DNA of 64,000 nucleotides from an uncultured Lachnospiraceae bacterium (GCA_947648875.1 CANSPM010000010.1:1-64000); one strand, 5' to 3'; positions 55,345 to 64,000 are shown, counted from the first letter of the stretch. Numbers and translations: made by a program. Notes: a model not told the origin generated them from the sequence alone.

Positions 55345-56022
55345 ATGAATTACGACTGTTTGATTATAGACGATGAAAAAATGCTGGCCGACAGTACGGC
55401 GGAATATTTTAATCTGTTTGGCGTAAACACGGCGGCGGTCTATGGGGCGGAGCAGTGCCGTCGCTTTCTTGGAGAAAATGAGGCGCAACTGCTGCTGCTG
55501 GACATCAATCTGGGGGACGGCAGCGGTTTTGCGCTGTGCAGAGAACTGCGGGAGACTATGAATATTCCCATTCTGTTTATCTCCGCGAGAACCAGTGATG
55601 ACGATCAAATTATCGCTCTGGGAATCGGCGGAGACGACTATATTCAGAAACCCTATTCTCTGGGGGTGTTGCTGGCTAAAGTAAAGGCGGTGTTAAAACG
55701 TTACGGCCAGAGCGCCCGGGCGGAGGGGTTCGAGGACGGCTGGCTGAAAATCGACTTTGACGCCAAGGGCCTGTGGGTGCAGGGCAGGCCTGTAAAGCTG
55801 ACCATGCGGGAATTTCGGCTGCTGGTCTATCTGGTGCGGAACAGAGACAGAGTGGTGGCAAAACAGGAGTTGTTTGAAAAGGTCTGGGAGGACAGGTTCA
55901 CGGGGGATGGGACCCTCAATGTGCATATCCGAAAAATTCGCGAGGCCATAGAACCGGAACCCAACAGACCCCGGTATATTGTAACTTTCTGGGGGGAGGG
56001 GTATCGTTTTATGGAAACGTAG
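55345..56022 (+). CDS. OmpR-family response regulator
   Basis: 225 residues. The receiver domain (about 1-120) has acidic pair DDEK near the start, LLLDINLGDGSG with the phospho-acceptor Asp 53, FISART and YIQKPYS (Lys). The C-terminal winged helix (about 130-225) has LTMREFRLLVYLVRN and the recognition helix GTLNVHIRKIREAIE. It pairs with the kinase downstream and probably controls its own gene and the ABC genes through the repeated operator. The start ATG 55345 follows AGAGGGA; the upstream ATG 55267 is less supported. Confidence 0.94.
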   Translation: MNYDCLIIDDEKMLADSTAEYFNLFGVNTAAVYGAEQCRRFLGENEAQLLLLDINLGDGSGFALCRELRETMNIPILFISARTSDDDQIIALGIGGDDYIQKPYSLGVLLAKVKAVLKRYGQSARAEGFEDGWLKIDFDAKGLWVQGRPVKLTMREFRLLVYLVRNRDRVVAKQELFEKVWEDRFTGDGTLNVHIRKIREAIEPEPNRPRYIVTFWGEGYRFMET

Positions 56023-56087
56023 GGGAGAGGGTTTTGGTGCCCAAAGCCACGGTGACAGCAGATTTTGCGGAATAAGTGGAGCGTACA

Positions 56088-57365
56088 ATGAGAAAGATAT
56101 ATCCGATTGTCTGTATTTTGATTCTTTTTTTGGCGGAGGCGGCGCTTTTGACTGTCTTTGCGTGCAAAGGCGGCGATTTTCGACAGGATACGGTGGCGGT
56201 GAACGAGATTCTGAAGTTTGTTGAGACAAACTGGGAATATCTGGAGGAGTGTACTTTTTCGGAAGATATACCTGAAAAATATGATTTTGCGGTGCTGGAT
56301 GGGGACGGCGGTATCCTGTGGAGAACGGCGGAGGGGCTGCGTGAGAATGTAAATGCCGCCATCGCCCATAGGGACACTGTTTTGAATGTGGAACGGGAAG
56401 GAAGAGCAGTGGGGAAAGTGATTATCCGCAACGGGACGGAGGAGGATTATGCGGTCCAAAAGCGAAATCTGGCTGCGGCGCTGGGGGGGATTTTGCTGGC
56501 GCAGGCGGCGGCGTTGCTGGGGTATACCGCCTGGCTGCAATGGCGGCTTGTGTTACCTTTCGACAGATTAAAAGGTTTTGCCGAGCGGGTGGCGGGCGGC
56601 AATCTGGATGTGCCACTGGAGATGGACAGGCATAATCTGTTCGGCGCGTTCACGGAGAGCTTCGACATTATGCGCTCGGAACTGAAAAAGGCCCGGCTGG
56701 CGGAGGCCCGGGCCAACGCGGGCAAAAAGGAGCTGGTGGCAAAACTCTCCCATGATATCAAGACTCCCGTGGCCAGCATCAAGGCGGCGTCGGAACTGGG
56801 ACTGGCTCTGGCAGGCAGCGACAGACTGCGGGACAACTACACACAGATCATTCGCAAAGCGGACCAGATTAACTCGCTGATCACCAATCTGTTTACCGCT
56901 ACCCTGGAGGAATTACAGCAGCTCTCTGTCTGCCCCGTGGACCTGGAGAGCGGCGTGCTGGGGGAACTGTTGGAGAATGCCGATTATCTGCACCGCGCCG
57001 CGCTTCCCCAGATTCCCTCCTGCCTGCTCCATGCGGATCAGCTTCGTCTGCAACAAGTGCTGGACAATATTTTTGCCAACTCCTATAAGTATGCCGATAC
57101 GGAGATTTTGGTCACTATATTCAGAGAGAACAGCCGTCTGACGCTTACTGTCGAGGATTTTGGCGGCGGCGTGCCCGGGGAGGAGATACCTTTGCTGAAA
57201 GAGAAGTTCTGGCGGGGCAGCAATGCCGGTGATCGGGAGGGGGCAGGGCTGGGGTTGTTTATCTCGGACTATTTTATGAGGGAAATGCAGGGAGCGCTGA
57301 CAATGGAGAACGGAGCGGCGGGGCTGCTGGTAAGAGTGGAGATTCCGCTGAGCGGGGCAGTTTAA
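56088..57365 (+). CDS. Sensor histidine kinase
   Basis: 425 residues. TM1 at about 5-25, an extracytoplasmic stretch of about 100 residues, TM2 at about 127-150, then a HAMP-like linker (WRLVLPFDRLKGFAERVAGG). The H-box is AKLSHDIKTPVASIKA (His 222), the N-box DNIFANSYKYA, then EDFGGGVPGEE (G1) and REGAGLGLFISDYF (G2). Small-loop kinases of this kind with an adjacent ABC exporter often sense antimicrobial peptides, but the sensor here has a sizeable outer domain. It starts 65 nt after the regulator. Confidence 0.92.
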   Translation: MRKIYPIVCILILFLAEAALLTVFACKGGDFRQDTVAVNEILKFVETNWEYLEECTFSEDIPEKYDFAVLDGDGGILWRTAEGLRENVNAAIAHRDTVLNVEREGRAVGKVIIRNGTEEDYAVQKRNLAAALGGILLAQAAALLGYTAWLQWRLVLPFDRLKGFAERVAGGNLDVPLEMDRHNLFGAFTESFDIMRSELKKARLAEARANAGKKELVAKLSHDIKTPVASIKAASELGLALAGSDRLRDNYTQIIRKADQINSLITNLFTATLEELQQLSVCPVDLESGVLGELLENADYLHRAALPQIPSCLLHADQLRLQQVLDNIFANSYKYADTEILVTIFRENSRLTLTVEDFGGGVPGEEIPLLKEKFWRGSNAGDREGAGLGLFISDYFMREMQGALTMENGAAGLLVRVEIPLSGAV

Positions 57366-57454
57366 AAACAGGCGTTTCTGTAAACCGTGGAGCGCTGTAT
57401 AAACGCTCTGTTTTGGAGGGGCTCAGTGTTGTGGAAAGGAAGGAAATGTGCCGG

Positions 57455-57493
57455 ATTTAAGAAGTATTTAAGAATTGCCTAAAGACATTTAAG
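57455..57493 (+). promoter_or_regulatory. Second copy of the four-part operator, upstream of the ABC genes
   Basis: ATTTAAG at 57455-57461, 57466-57472 and 57487-57493 with CTAAA at 57479-57483. Offsets (11, 13, 8) equal those at 55197-55235. A GATAAT at 57500-57505 could be the -10. The remaining sequence of 57366-57623 has no gene. Confidence 0.65.
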
Positions 57494-57623
57494 ATTCTGG
57501 ATAATAGAATGTAATCCATAAAGCGGCGTCTCACCTGTAGCGGGAGAAAAAGCATTTTCATATCCCCCGGATATTCCGGGGCGGGCCATGGCGCGATGAC
57601 CGCGGAGTAGAAGGGAGTAGGCA

Positions 57624-58382
57624 ATGAAAAAAACACTTTTAAAGACAGAGAGCTTAAGCAAGTCCTTTTCCAGCGGCGGAACCTTACAGCATGTTCTGAA
57701 AAATATTGATCTGGAGCTTTACGAGGGAGACTTCACGGTGATCATGGGAGCCAGTGGGGCGGGGAAATCTACCTTACTGTACGCTTTATCGGGAATGGAC
57801 ACCCCCACACTCGGCAGGATTACTTTCGGTGATCAGGTGATCTCGGATTTAACCCCGGATGAACTGGCGGTCTTTCGCCGCAGGCACTGCGGTTTTGTGT
57901 TTCAACAGATCTATCTCATAGACGGCATGTCCGTCATGGACAATGTATTGGCGGCGGGGCTGCTGGCGGACCGGAATAAAAAGGCTTTGGCGGAGCGGGC
58001 CGCAAAGCTGTTTGAGGCGGTGGATATCCCGCCGCAGACCCGGAGAAAGTTTCCGTCCCAGATATCCGGCGGAGAGGCCCAGCGGGCGGGGATCGTCCGG
58101 GGGCTGATCAACTCCCCGGAGATACTCTACGCCGACGAGCCAACCGGCGCGCTAAACTCCCAGACGGGACTGGATGTGCTGAATGTGCTGTCCGATTTCA
58201 ACCGGCGGGGGCAGAGCGTGGTGATGGTCACCCACGATATGCGTTCAGCCCGGCGAGGCAACCGTATTTTGTACCTGAAAGACGGTGTGATCCTGGGGGA
58301 GTGCGACTTGGGAAAATATGTGCATGGAGATGCCGAAAGACATGAAAAACTCTCGGCATTTTTGGCGGAAATGGGGTGGTAG
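57624..58382 (+). CDS. ABC transporter ATP-binding protein (LolD/MacB/BceA type)
   Basis: 252 residues. MGASGAGKSTLLYALSGMD (Walker A), QQIYLIDGMSVMDNVLA (Q-loop), ISGGEAQRAGIVRGL (signature) and ILYADEPTGALNSQ (Walker B) are all present. The class works with FtsX-type permeases in lipoprotein or peptide handling rather than import. The permease gene begins two bases after its stop, showing translational coupling. GGAGTAGG precedes the ATG. Confidence 0.93.
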   Translation: MKKTLLKTESLSKSFSSGGTLQHVLKNIDLELYEGDFTVIMGASGAGKSTLLYALSGMDTPTLGRITFGDQVISDLTPDELAVFRRRHCGFVFQQIYLIDGMSVMDNVLAAGLLADRNKKALAERAAKLFEAVDIPPQTRRKFPSQISGGEAQRAGIVRGLINSPEILYADEPTGALNSQTGLDVLNVLSDFNRRGQSVVMVTHDMRSARRGNRILYLKDGVILGECDLGKYVHGDAERHEKLSAFLAEMGW

Positions 58383-58383
58383 T

Positions 58384-60723
58384 ATGAATAGAGAGATTCT
58401 TTTGGTACGATCCAATCTGCGCCGGGCCAGAGGGCAGAGCATTTCTATTGCGGTGTTGATCCTGTTGTCGGCGGCCATGTTGAACTTGTGGCTGATGCTG
58501 TCCCTGGACTATAAGCAGAATTTTGACCGCTGTCACGACAGGCTTCATGCGGGGCATGTGACTCTGGCGGTAGACGGTGATTCGAAGGAGGTGCGTCCCG
58601 CCCTCACCCGCATCGTGGAGGACATGCGGGCCGTGGACTTTTCCATGGAGGATTCTCTTTGTATGGTGGGAAGTTTTGCCTACAATGGCGGCGAAGTCAA
58701 CACGGAAATGGTGTTCCTTGAGAAGGAGGCGGCGCTCACTCGCAGTGTGGGCAGAGCGGAGATCATAGAGGAGGGGGACGAGAGCAGCGGCGTCTACCTG
58801 CCCATGCTCTATAAGACCGGGGACATTGACATCGGAAAGACTATCGAACTGAAGATCGGCAGCAATACCATGGAGTATACGGTATGCGGCTTTTTCAACA
58901 GCGTGATGGCCGGTTCCCACAACTGTATTCTCTGTGAATTGCTGCTGACGCAGGACCAGTATCAGGAACTGGAGGAGAAGGGCTATGCGCTCAGAAGCAC
59001 GCTGCTTTCCGTTCGGATTGCGGACAAATCGGAGAGCGAGGATTTTGAGGCGGCGCTAAAGAGCAAAGTGACCGCAGAGTTTCCGGGCGCCAGGGTTTCC
59101 AGCAACTCCTACGCCATGGTTACGACCTCCCGCTATATTTCCCAGATGATCTGTTCCGGGATTGTCAGCGCCATGGCATTTTTCATACTGCTTATTGCCC
59201 TGGTAATTATTGCGTCCAATATTGTAAATTACATACAGGAGAATATGCGGAATCTGGGGGCCCTTAAGGCGGTGGGGTATACCAGCGGACAGCTGGTGGG
59301 CTCTCTCATGTTGCAGTTTCTGGGAATATCACTGGTGGTAGCGGTGCTGGGCACGGGGATTTCCTACCTGCTGTTCCCGTATCTTAATACCATGATGATC
59401 TCGCAGACGGGCATTCCCTATGAGGTGCGTTTTCTGCCCATCCCCTGCCTGTGGACGCTGATGATACTGGGAGCGGCCGTGGCCGTGGCGGTTTGGCTGT
59501 CCTCCCGCAGGATCAGGAAGATTGATCCCATCCTTGCCCTGCGCCAGGGCATACAGACCCACAATTTTCTGAAAAACCATGTGCCGCTGGAGAAGACCGG
59601 AATGCCCCTGCATCTGGCGCTGGCGCTGAAAAATACGCTGTCGGGAGTCCGCCAGAATGTGACGGTCTGTGTGACCATGCTGGTATTGTCGCTGGTGGTG
59701 GTATTTTCGGGGCTGATGATAGAGAATATGATTGTGGACATCAACCCTTTTTTGTATATGGTGGTGGGCGAGATGGCGGATTCCTGCGTAAACGTAAACG
59801 AAGGGATCGAAGAGGAATTTTTAAGGGAAATGGAAGCGGATGCGGATGTGGAGAAGGTCTATCTGTTTCATCTGATGAACGTGGGCCATTCGGGCGGGGT
59901 GGAGTTGATGGCATCCCTTTGCGATGACTTTACAAAAGTGAACAATCAGAGCATCTGCATAGAGGGGCGTTTTCCCAGATATGACAATGAAGTGGCTATA
60001 GCGGCGAAATATGCCAGGGAAAAAGGTCTTAAAATCGGGGATGAAATCACGTTGACAGTGGGAGAGCAGAAAGCGGACTATTTGATTACAGGCTTTACCC
60101 AGCTCACCAACAACCTGGGGAAGGACTGTCTGTTAACCAGAGAAGGATATGAGATTCTGGGAGATCTACAGAATCTGAGTTTCTATCTCAATCTCAGGGA
60201 AGGCGTGGACCTGGAGGCTTTTCATGAGAAAACCAAGGAGCGTTTTGGGGGGAATATCCATACAACGATAGACATTCAGTCCACTATTTCGGGTACGGCA
60301 TCTGTATATGTCACGCTGCTGACGATTATCGTGTGCGCTATTCTGCTGCTGGGGGTGGTGGTAATCGCGTTCGTGTTATATCTGCTTGTGAGAACAATGC
60401 TAAACCGCAAAAAGAGAGAATATGGGATTCTGAAAGCTCTGGGATTCACCACCGGTCAACTGATCCTGCAAACGGCACTGAGTTTCATGCCCGCCATGAT
60501 TTTGTCCACTGTCCTGGGACTGGCGGGGAGCAGTCTGATTATCAACCCTCTGATGGCGCTGTTTCTGAGCGGTATTGGCATTGTGAAATGTACATTCCTT
60601 GTGCCTGGGGGATTCATAGCGGCGGCGGGAGCCGGGCTTGTATTGCTGGCCTTCGGAATCGCCTGTCTGCTGTCCCTGCGGATTCGTAAAATCCAGCCCT
60701 GCGCGTTGCTGGCCGGGGAGTAA
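58384..60723 (+). CDS. FtsX/MacB-type ABC permease
   Basis: 779 residues. TM1 at about 18-40, a large extracytoplasmic domain (about 45-255), then two sets of FtsX-type helices (about 260-390, ending in SSRRIRKIDPILALRQG; and about 655-775, ending in LSLRIRKIQPCALLAGE), with a second outer domain (about 455-640) between them. This duplicated layout is that of macrolide/peptide-resistance or lipoprotein-type exporters. It starts at ATG 58384, coupled to the ATPase. Together with the kinase and regulator it forms a stress-sensing and detoxification module (inference). Confidence 0.9.
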   Translation: MNREILLVRSNLRRARGQSISIAVLILLSAAMLNLWLMLSLDYKQNFDRCHDRLHAGHVTLAVDGDSKEVRPALTRIVEDMRAVDFSMEDSLCMVGSFAYNGGEVNTEMVFLEKEAALTRSVGRAEIIEEGDESSGVYLPMLYKTGDIDIGKTIELKIGSNTMEYTVCGFFNSVMAGSHNCILCELLLTQDQYQELEEKGYALRSTLLSVRIADKSESEDFEAALKSKVTAEFPGARVSSNSYAMVTTSRYISQMICSGIVSAMAFFILLIALVIIASNIVNYIQENMRNLGALKAVGYTSGQLVGSLMLQFLGISLVVAVLGTGISYLLFPYLNTMMISQTGIPYEVRFLPIPCLWTLMILGAAVAVAVWLSSRRIRKIDPILALRQGIQTHNFLKNHVPLEKTGMPLHLALALKNTLSGVRQNVTVCVTMLVLSLVVVFSGLMIENMIVDINPFLYMVVGEMADSCVNVNEGIEEEFLREMEADADVEKVYLFHLMNVGHSGGVELMASLCDDFTKVNNQSICIEGRFPRYDNEVAIAAKYAREKGLKIGDEITLTVGEQKADYLITGFTQLTNNLGKDCLLTREGYEILGDLQNLSFYLNLREGVDLEAFHEKTKERFGGNIHTTIDIQSTISGTASVYVTLLTIIVCAILLLGVVVIAFVLYLLVRTMLNRKKREYGILKALGFTTGQLILQTALSFMPAMILSTVLGLAGSSLIINPLMALFLSGIGIVKCTFLVPGGFIAAAGAGLVLLAFGIACLLSLRIRKIQPCALLAGE

Positions 60724-60801
60724 GCGTGATTCCGTACCGACTTGTAAAAAGGTTTAGGTCACAGGTATTTGCGGAGGAAAGGCTCACAGCTTAATTCGGC
60801 G

Positions 60802-61000
60802 TTATGAAAATTTCTCGCTGCCATTCTCAAGGGCCAGAATGGATTTGGTGTGTTGGTAAAACGGATCATTCAGTCGGCTGCGGATTCCACTTTCGTCTAG
60901 GGAATCCGCAGTCATCTTTTCAGGTTCTTCCCGCAGGGCCTTTTTTTAAGTAAGCAATATAGGCATCCACATTTTGGGGATTGAGAAATGTATAAATCAT
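60802..61000 (-). pseudogene. Frameshifted, truncated GNAT acetyltransferase
   Basis: On the minus strand AGGAGG and ATG at 61000 start MIYTFLNPQNVDAYIAYLKK. The reading then needs a one-base shift in the run of seven A/T pairs at 60941-60947 to continue ALREEPEKMTADSLDESGIR, SRLNDPFYQHTKSIL and ALENGS, the N-terminal part of a GNAT family, before a stop at 60802. The acetyl-CoA-binding half is absent. Bases 60724-60801 are empty. Confidence 0.6.
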
Positions 61001-61062
61001 AAGATACTGCCTCCTGACAGTTTCAATTTTTCTTCCGCTGTTGCAAAGTCTACCGTTTCAAG

Positions 61063-61090
61063 AGGATTCCAAATGAAGGATTCCAAATGA
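61063..61090. repeat. Perfect 14-bp tandem repeat
   Basis: AGGATTCCAAATGA occurs twice head to tail in the leader of the minus-strand GNAT remnant, downstream of its promoter. Confidence 0.7.
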
Positions 61091-61176
61091 CGCTCTGGTT
61101 CTGCGCAGATACACGCCAAACCGTCTCTCCGCCGCCGAAGCGTCCCTTCCGCAGAAAGATATTCCCTGTTTTATGT

Positions 61177-61205
61177 ATTATATCCTACTCAGGCTTTATG
61201 TTCAA
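61177..61205 (-). promoter_or_regulatory. Minus-strand promoter of the GNAT remnant
   Basis: TTGAAC (61200-61205) and TATAAT (61177-61182) are separated by 17 nt on the minus strand, about 180 nt before the remnant start. A well preserved promoter before a broken gene. Confidence 0.6.
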
Positions 61206-61749
61206 TCGGTTTGTTTCTGTTTCTTACTCTGCCTCACCGATGCCCGCAGTATCCTAATATGCTCTTTCTCCCAGCTCTTATGGAAATGTCCCACAGAGTG
61301 ACAATATGTCCCCGGGCATATATGGGTTTCCATGCCGACGCGCCCCGGTCAGGGTTATAAGAATAGGCGTTCCAATGGATTTCGCCCGATATATACTTTC
61401 CAAGGCAAAGAAAGTAGCGTATAATACAGGCAAAGAATTTATATAGCATATATCTTGTCTAAGGTAGTTTATTATATGTCAGAGAAGAAATAAGACAGTT
61501 CTCAAGGGGATGCAGTCAGTTTTGCGGTCTCTGGGAGGGTAGAAGGATCCTTTATAGCGGAAGATTTGTTAAATATGACATAGGATGTCAGGGATTCCAT
61601 GTTATGCTGGAGCGTGTTCGGGAGAGGTAGTTTTGCATTAAGCCCCGGGAGGGTGGGAAACACAGAGACAGCGGATGTCCGGATGCCTGCGAAGCACAGG
61701 AAGCATCCGGTCGGATGGATGCGGAAACATTGAATAAGGAGAGAAGAAC
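61206..61749. other. Intergenic stretch with one hairpin
   Basis: No gene could be supported. CCGGATGC (61679-61686) and GCATCCGG (61703-61710) form a hairpin in the likely leader of the ClbS-like gene, about 40 nt before its start. A 71-codon frame on the minus strand (61234-61449) has no family resemblance. Confidence 0.45.
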
Positions 61750-62304
61750 ATGGCAAGACCGACAACAAAAGCAGAATTGATTCAGGCGGCAGCGGAAAAA
61801 TACGAGGAACTGAATACACTTATTTCCTCGCTGACAGAGAGAGAGCTGGACAATGTCTTTGACTTTACTAAGATGAAGTCCAAAACCCAGGCCCACTGGG
61901 GGCGGGACAAGAACCTGCGGGATGTATTGGTCCATCTATATGAATGGCACCGTCTGCTGCTGGACTGGGTGGCGGCAAACCGGAAGGGGGAGAACAGCCC
62001 CTTTCTGCCCGCCCCCTATAACTGGAAAACCTATGGAACTATGAATGTGGAAATCTGGAAGAAGCATCAGAATACCACTCTGAAGGAGGCGAAAGCGCTG
62101 TTTGAGCAATCTCATCGGGACGTAGTGGCGCTGGCGGAGACTTTTAGCGACAGGGAACTGTTTGAAAAGGGCGTATATCCGTGGGTTGGGAACAGCGCGC
62201 TGGGGTCTTTCTTCGCGGCTAACTTGTCCAGTCACTATGACTGGGCCATAAAGAAGCTGAAAGCCCACAGAAAGAATTGCAAGGAGTTGGAATCGGGCAG
62301 ATAA
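61750..62304 (+). CDS. ClbS/DfsB family protein
   Basis: 184 residues, a DinB-like four-helix bundle. Family traits are PTTKAELIQAAAEKYEELN, WGRDKNLRDVLVHLYEWHRL and the HYDWAIKKLK end. ClbS of E. coli is a cyclopropane hydrolase that protects against colibactin; DfsB members are broadly of unknown function. GGAGAG precedes the ATG. A WYL regulator follows 49 nt downstream. Confidence 0.88.
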   Translation: MARPTTKAELIQAAAEKYEELNTLISSLTERELDNVFDFTKMKSKTQAHWGRDKNLRDVLVHLYEWHRLLLDWVAANRKGENSPFLPAPYNWKTYGTMNVEIWKKHQNTTLKEAKALFEQSHRDVVALAETFSDRELFEKGVYPWVGNSALGSFFAANLSSHYDWAIKKLKAHRKNCKELESGR

Positions 62305-62353
62305 GCCCACAGAAAAATTGTGGGGAGCCGGAACAGGAGAGGAGAAGCTATCC

Positions 62354-63304
62354 ATGCAGGAGAGCAGGCTGTTTAAGATTATATATTACCTGCTGAACAG
62401 AGGGCAGGTTACCGCGTCGGAATTGGCCGAAAAATTTGAGGTGTCTGTGAGAACCATCTACCGGGATATCGACGCCCTGAGCGGAGCCGGAATCCCGGTC
62501 TATGCGGAGACGGGAAGAAACGGCGGCATATCGCTGCTTGACAGCTTTGTTCTGGACAGGACGATTCTGTCAGAGAAGGAGAGAGCGGATATTCTGGCGG
62601 CGCTACAGAGTCTTTCGGCCACGGGGAATGCCTGTGACAGGGCCACGCTGGATAAACTGTCCGCGCTTTTTCGGACTCCCTTTGACAACTGGTATGAGGT
62701 GGATTTCTCCAGATGGGGCGAAATTACCAGGGACAACGAGAAGTTTGAGACTTTAAGGAGGGCGGTAATTTGCCACAAGTGCGTGCGAATCAGTTATGTG
62801 GGCGCATACAAGGCGGAGAGCAGCAGGAAAATCCATCCCCTGAAACTTCTTTATAAGTCAAGATCCTGGTATGTAAAGGCTTACTGCGCGGAGAAAAAAG
62901 ATTTCCGGCTTTTTAAACTGAGCCGTATCATCAGATGGGAACTTTTGGAGGAAGAGTTCATTTCTGTTCCCTACCCGGATTTCTCAGAGGAGGAGAATGT
63001 CTCGGGAAAAGATATTCCTCCCGTTGTACTTCGTTTCGCAAGAGAGGCGGCGTACCGGGTTTATGATGAATTTGACATAAACAATATTGAGGAGCAGGAA
63101 AACGGGGATTTGCAGGTGACGGCACATATGCCCCGGGACGCGTGGCTGACGGGTTTTCTGCTGTCCTTTGGAGCCCTGGTTCAGGTGGTCAGTCCTGCGG
63201 ATCTGCGGGACATCCTGGCGGCACAGGCCAGGGAGATTTATGAGAAAAACAGGGCGGAAGCAAAACAGGAAGTTCCTGCCGGGAAAAGTGCCCAAAGGGC
63301 ATGA
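62354..63304 (+). CDS. WYL-domain transcriptional regulator (YafY-like)
   Basis: 316 residues. N-terminal HTH_11 winged helix (VTASELAEKFEVSVRTIYRD), a linker region, the WYL domain (about 140-215; CVRISYVGAYKAESSRKIHP and LLYKSRSWYVKAYC), and a C-terminal WCX extension. WYL proteins often sense nucleic acid ligands or DNA damage and act as local regulators. ATG 62354 has GAGAGGAG upstream. The downstream radical SAM gene starts 13 bases later, so the two form an operon. Confidence 0.92.
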   Translation: MQESRLFKIIYYLLNRGQVTASELAEKFEVSVRTIYRDIDALSGAGIPVYAETGRNGGISLLDSFVLDRTILSEKERADILAALQSLSATGNACDRATLDKLSALFRTPFDNWYEVDFSRWGEITRDNEKFETLRRAVICHKCVRISYVGAYKAESSRKIHPLKLLYKSRSWYVKAYCAEKKDFRLFKLSRIIRWELLEEEFISVPYPDFSEEENVSGKDIPPVVLRFAREAAYRVYDEFDINNIEEQENGDLQVTAHMPRDAWLTGFLLSFGALVQVVSPADLRDILAAQAREIYEKNRAEAKQEVPAGKSAQRA

Positions 63305-63317
63305 ACAGGAGGTGGCC

Positions 63318-64000
63318 ATGCATTATGTGAAAGCGAAGGGGATATTGTCGGCTCAGAACGGGATGAATCTGTACCGTGGCTGCTCCCACGGATGTATTTA
63401 CTGTGATTCCAGAAGCAGATGCTATCAGATGCATCATGACTTTGAGGACATAGAGGTAAAAGAAAATGCCATAGAGCTGCTGGAGGACACTCTGCGGCGC
63501 AAGCGGAAAAAGTGTATGATCGGCACAGGAGCCATGACGGACCCCTACATTCCGGCGGAACTGGAGCTGGAAAATATGCGAAAAGCCCTTGTCCTTATAG
63601 AACGGTATGGCTTTGGCGTCACTGTGCAGACAAAATCTGACCGCGTTTTGCGGGACATGGACTTGCTGCAGAAGATCAACCGGCGGTCCAAATGTGTGGT
63701 GCAGATGACTTTGACCACTGCCGACGAGGAATTGTGTAAAAAGCTGGAACCGAATGTATCTACCACCCGGGAGCGCTTTGCGGTGCTGGAGCGGATGAGG
63801 GACGCGGAGATTCCCACGGTGGTCTGGCTTTCTCCGATTCTGCCCTTCATCAACGACACCGAGGAAAATATAAACGGCATTCTGGATTTGTGTATAGAGG
63901 CCAAAGTCTATGGTGTGATCTGCTTTGGCATGGGGCTCACACTGCGGGAGGGGAACCGGGAGTATTTTTACAGCCAGCTGGACCGGTTGTTTCCCGGTCT
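63318..64000 (+). CDS. Radical SAM protein, spore-photoproduct-lyase-like branch, 3' partial
   Basis: At least 227 residues, running off the window. It begins MHYVKAKGILSAQNGMNLYR; the iron-sulfur motif is GCSHGCIYCDSRS (CX3CX2C). GTGAMTDPYIPAELE and VTVQTKSDRVLRDMDLLQK follow, typical of the SPL/Rv2578c-like radical SAM family found in many bacteria. Its reaction is not established; true spore photoproduct lyases repair UV-damaged DNA. AGGAGG lies five bases before the ATG. Confidence 0.85.
   Translation, partial: MHYVKAKGILSAQNGMNLYRGCSHGCIYCDSRSRCYQMHHDFEDIEVKENAIELLEDTLRRKRKKCMIGTGAMTDPYIPAELELENMRKALVLIERYGFGVTVQTKSDRVLRDMDLLQKINRRSKCVVQMTLTTADEELCKKLEPNVSTTRERFAVLERMRDAEIPTVVWLSPILPFINDTEENINGILDLCIEAKVYGVICFGMGLTLREGNREYFYSQLDRLFPG

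Overview
The window looks like a chromosomal segment of a gut-type Clostridia, most likely a Lachnospiraceae relative of Roseburia. The reasons are moderately GC-rich genes with strong AGGAGG ribosome binding sites, the Clostridia gene order rho - rpmE - DUF1385 - prmC - prfA, many intracellular glycoside hydrolases, and a C+ type bL31 with a Cys-pair zinc ribbon. No rRNA, tRNA, CRISPR array or complete mobile element was seen. Taxonomy is inference from gene content only.

Layout. 1-3.1 kb: the end of a repeat-rich protein with a degenerate PTS EIIA fold, a GH43 glycosidase and an SdpI-like membrane protein. 3.3-9.5 kb: clpB with a strong terminator, a MATE exporter and a GH32 fructosidase. 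9.7-20.4 kb: a beta-mannan oligosaccharide locus made of GH36 alpha-galactosidase, a LacI regulator, a cellobiose-type 2-epimerase, a GH130 mannosylglucose phosphorylase, two SGNH acetylesterases (CE2-like and CE17-like), and a single-chain fusion of a GH1 glycosidase to a type I mannose-6-phosphate isomerase. Together these would remove galactose and acetyl groups, epimerise mannobiose to mannosylglucose, phosphorolyse it, and feed mannose into glycolysis. The transporter, the endomannanase and a phosphomannomutase are not in the window.

20.4-29 kb is a patchwork: decayed GNAT and NACHT-NTPase genes, a small DUF4250 gene, an ASKHA (RACo-like) protein with a compact four-Cys motif, a chemoreceptor, a polysaccharide deacetylase and a secreted metallo-beta-lactamase-fold hydrolase. 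29-35 kb holds a third SGNH esterase, a dead-EAL/HDOD protein, rarA, and on the minus strand malic enzyme plus a YhcC-type radical SAM protein. 35-40.4 kb is the rho to prfA housekeeping block, with an unusual repeat-bearing Rho. 40.5-48.5 kb carries two AraC regulators, an unrecognised protein, a MITE-like element, a GH31 glycosidase, a PlsC-like acyltransferase with a zinc ribbon, an HxlR remnant and a histidine phosphatase.

48.6-55 kb is a peptide/nickel-type ABC importer operon (binding lipoprotein, two permeases, one fused double ATPase) with a GNAT gene and an unrecognised small gene between its parts. 55.2-60.7 kb is a response regulator, histidine kinase, ABC ATPase and FtsX-type permease module. 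The same multi-part operator occurs upstream of the regulator and upstream of the ABC genes. 60.7-64 kb holds a frameshifted GNAT remnant and then a ClbS/DfsB-like protein, a WYL regulator and a radical SAM protein of the spore-photoproduct-lyase type, which runs off the window.
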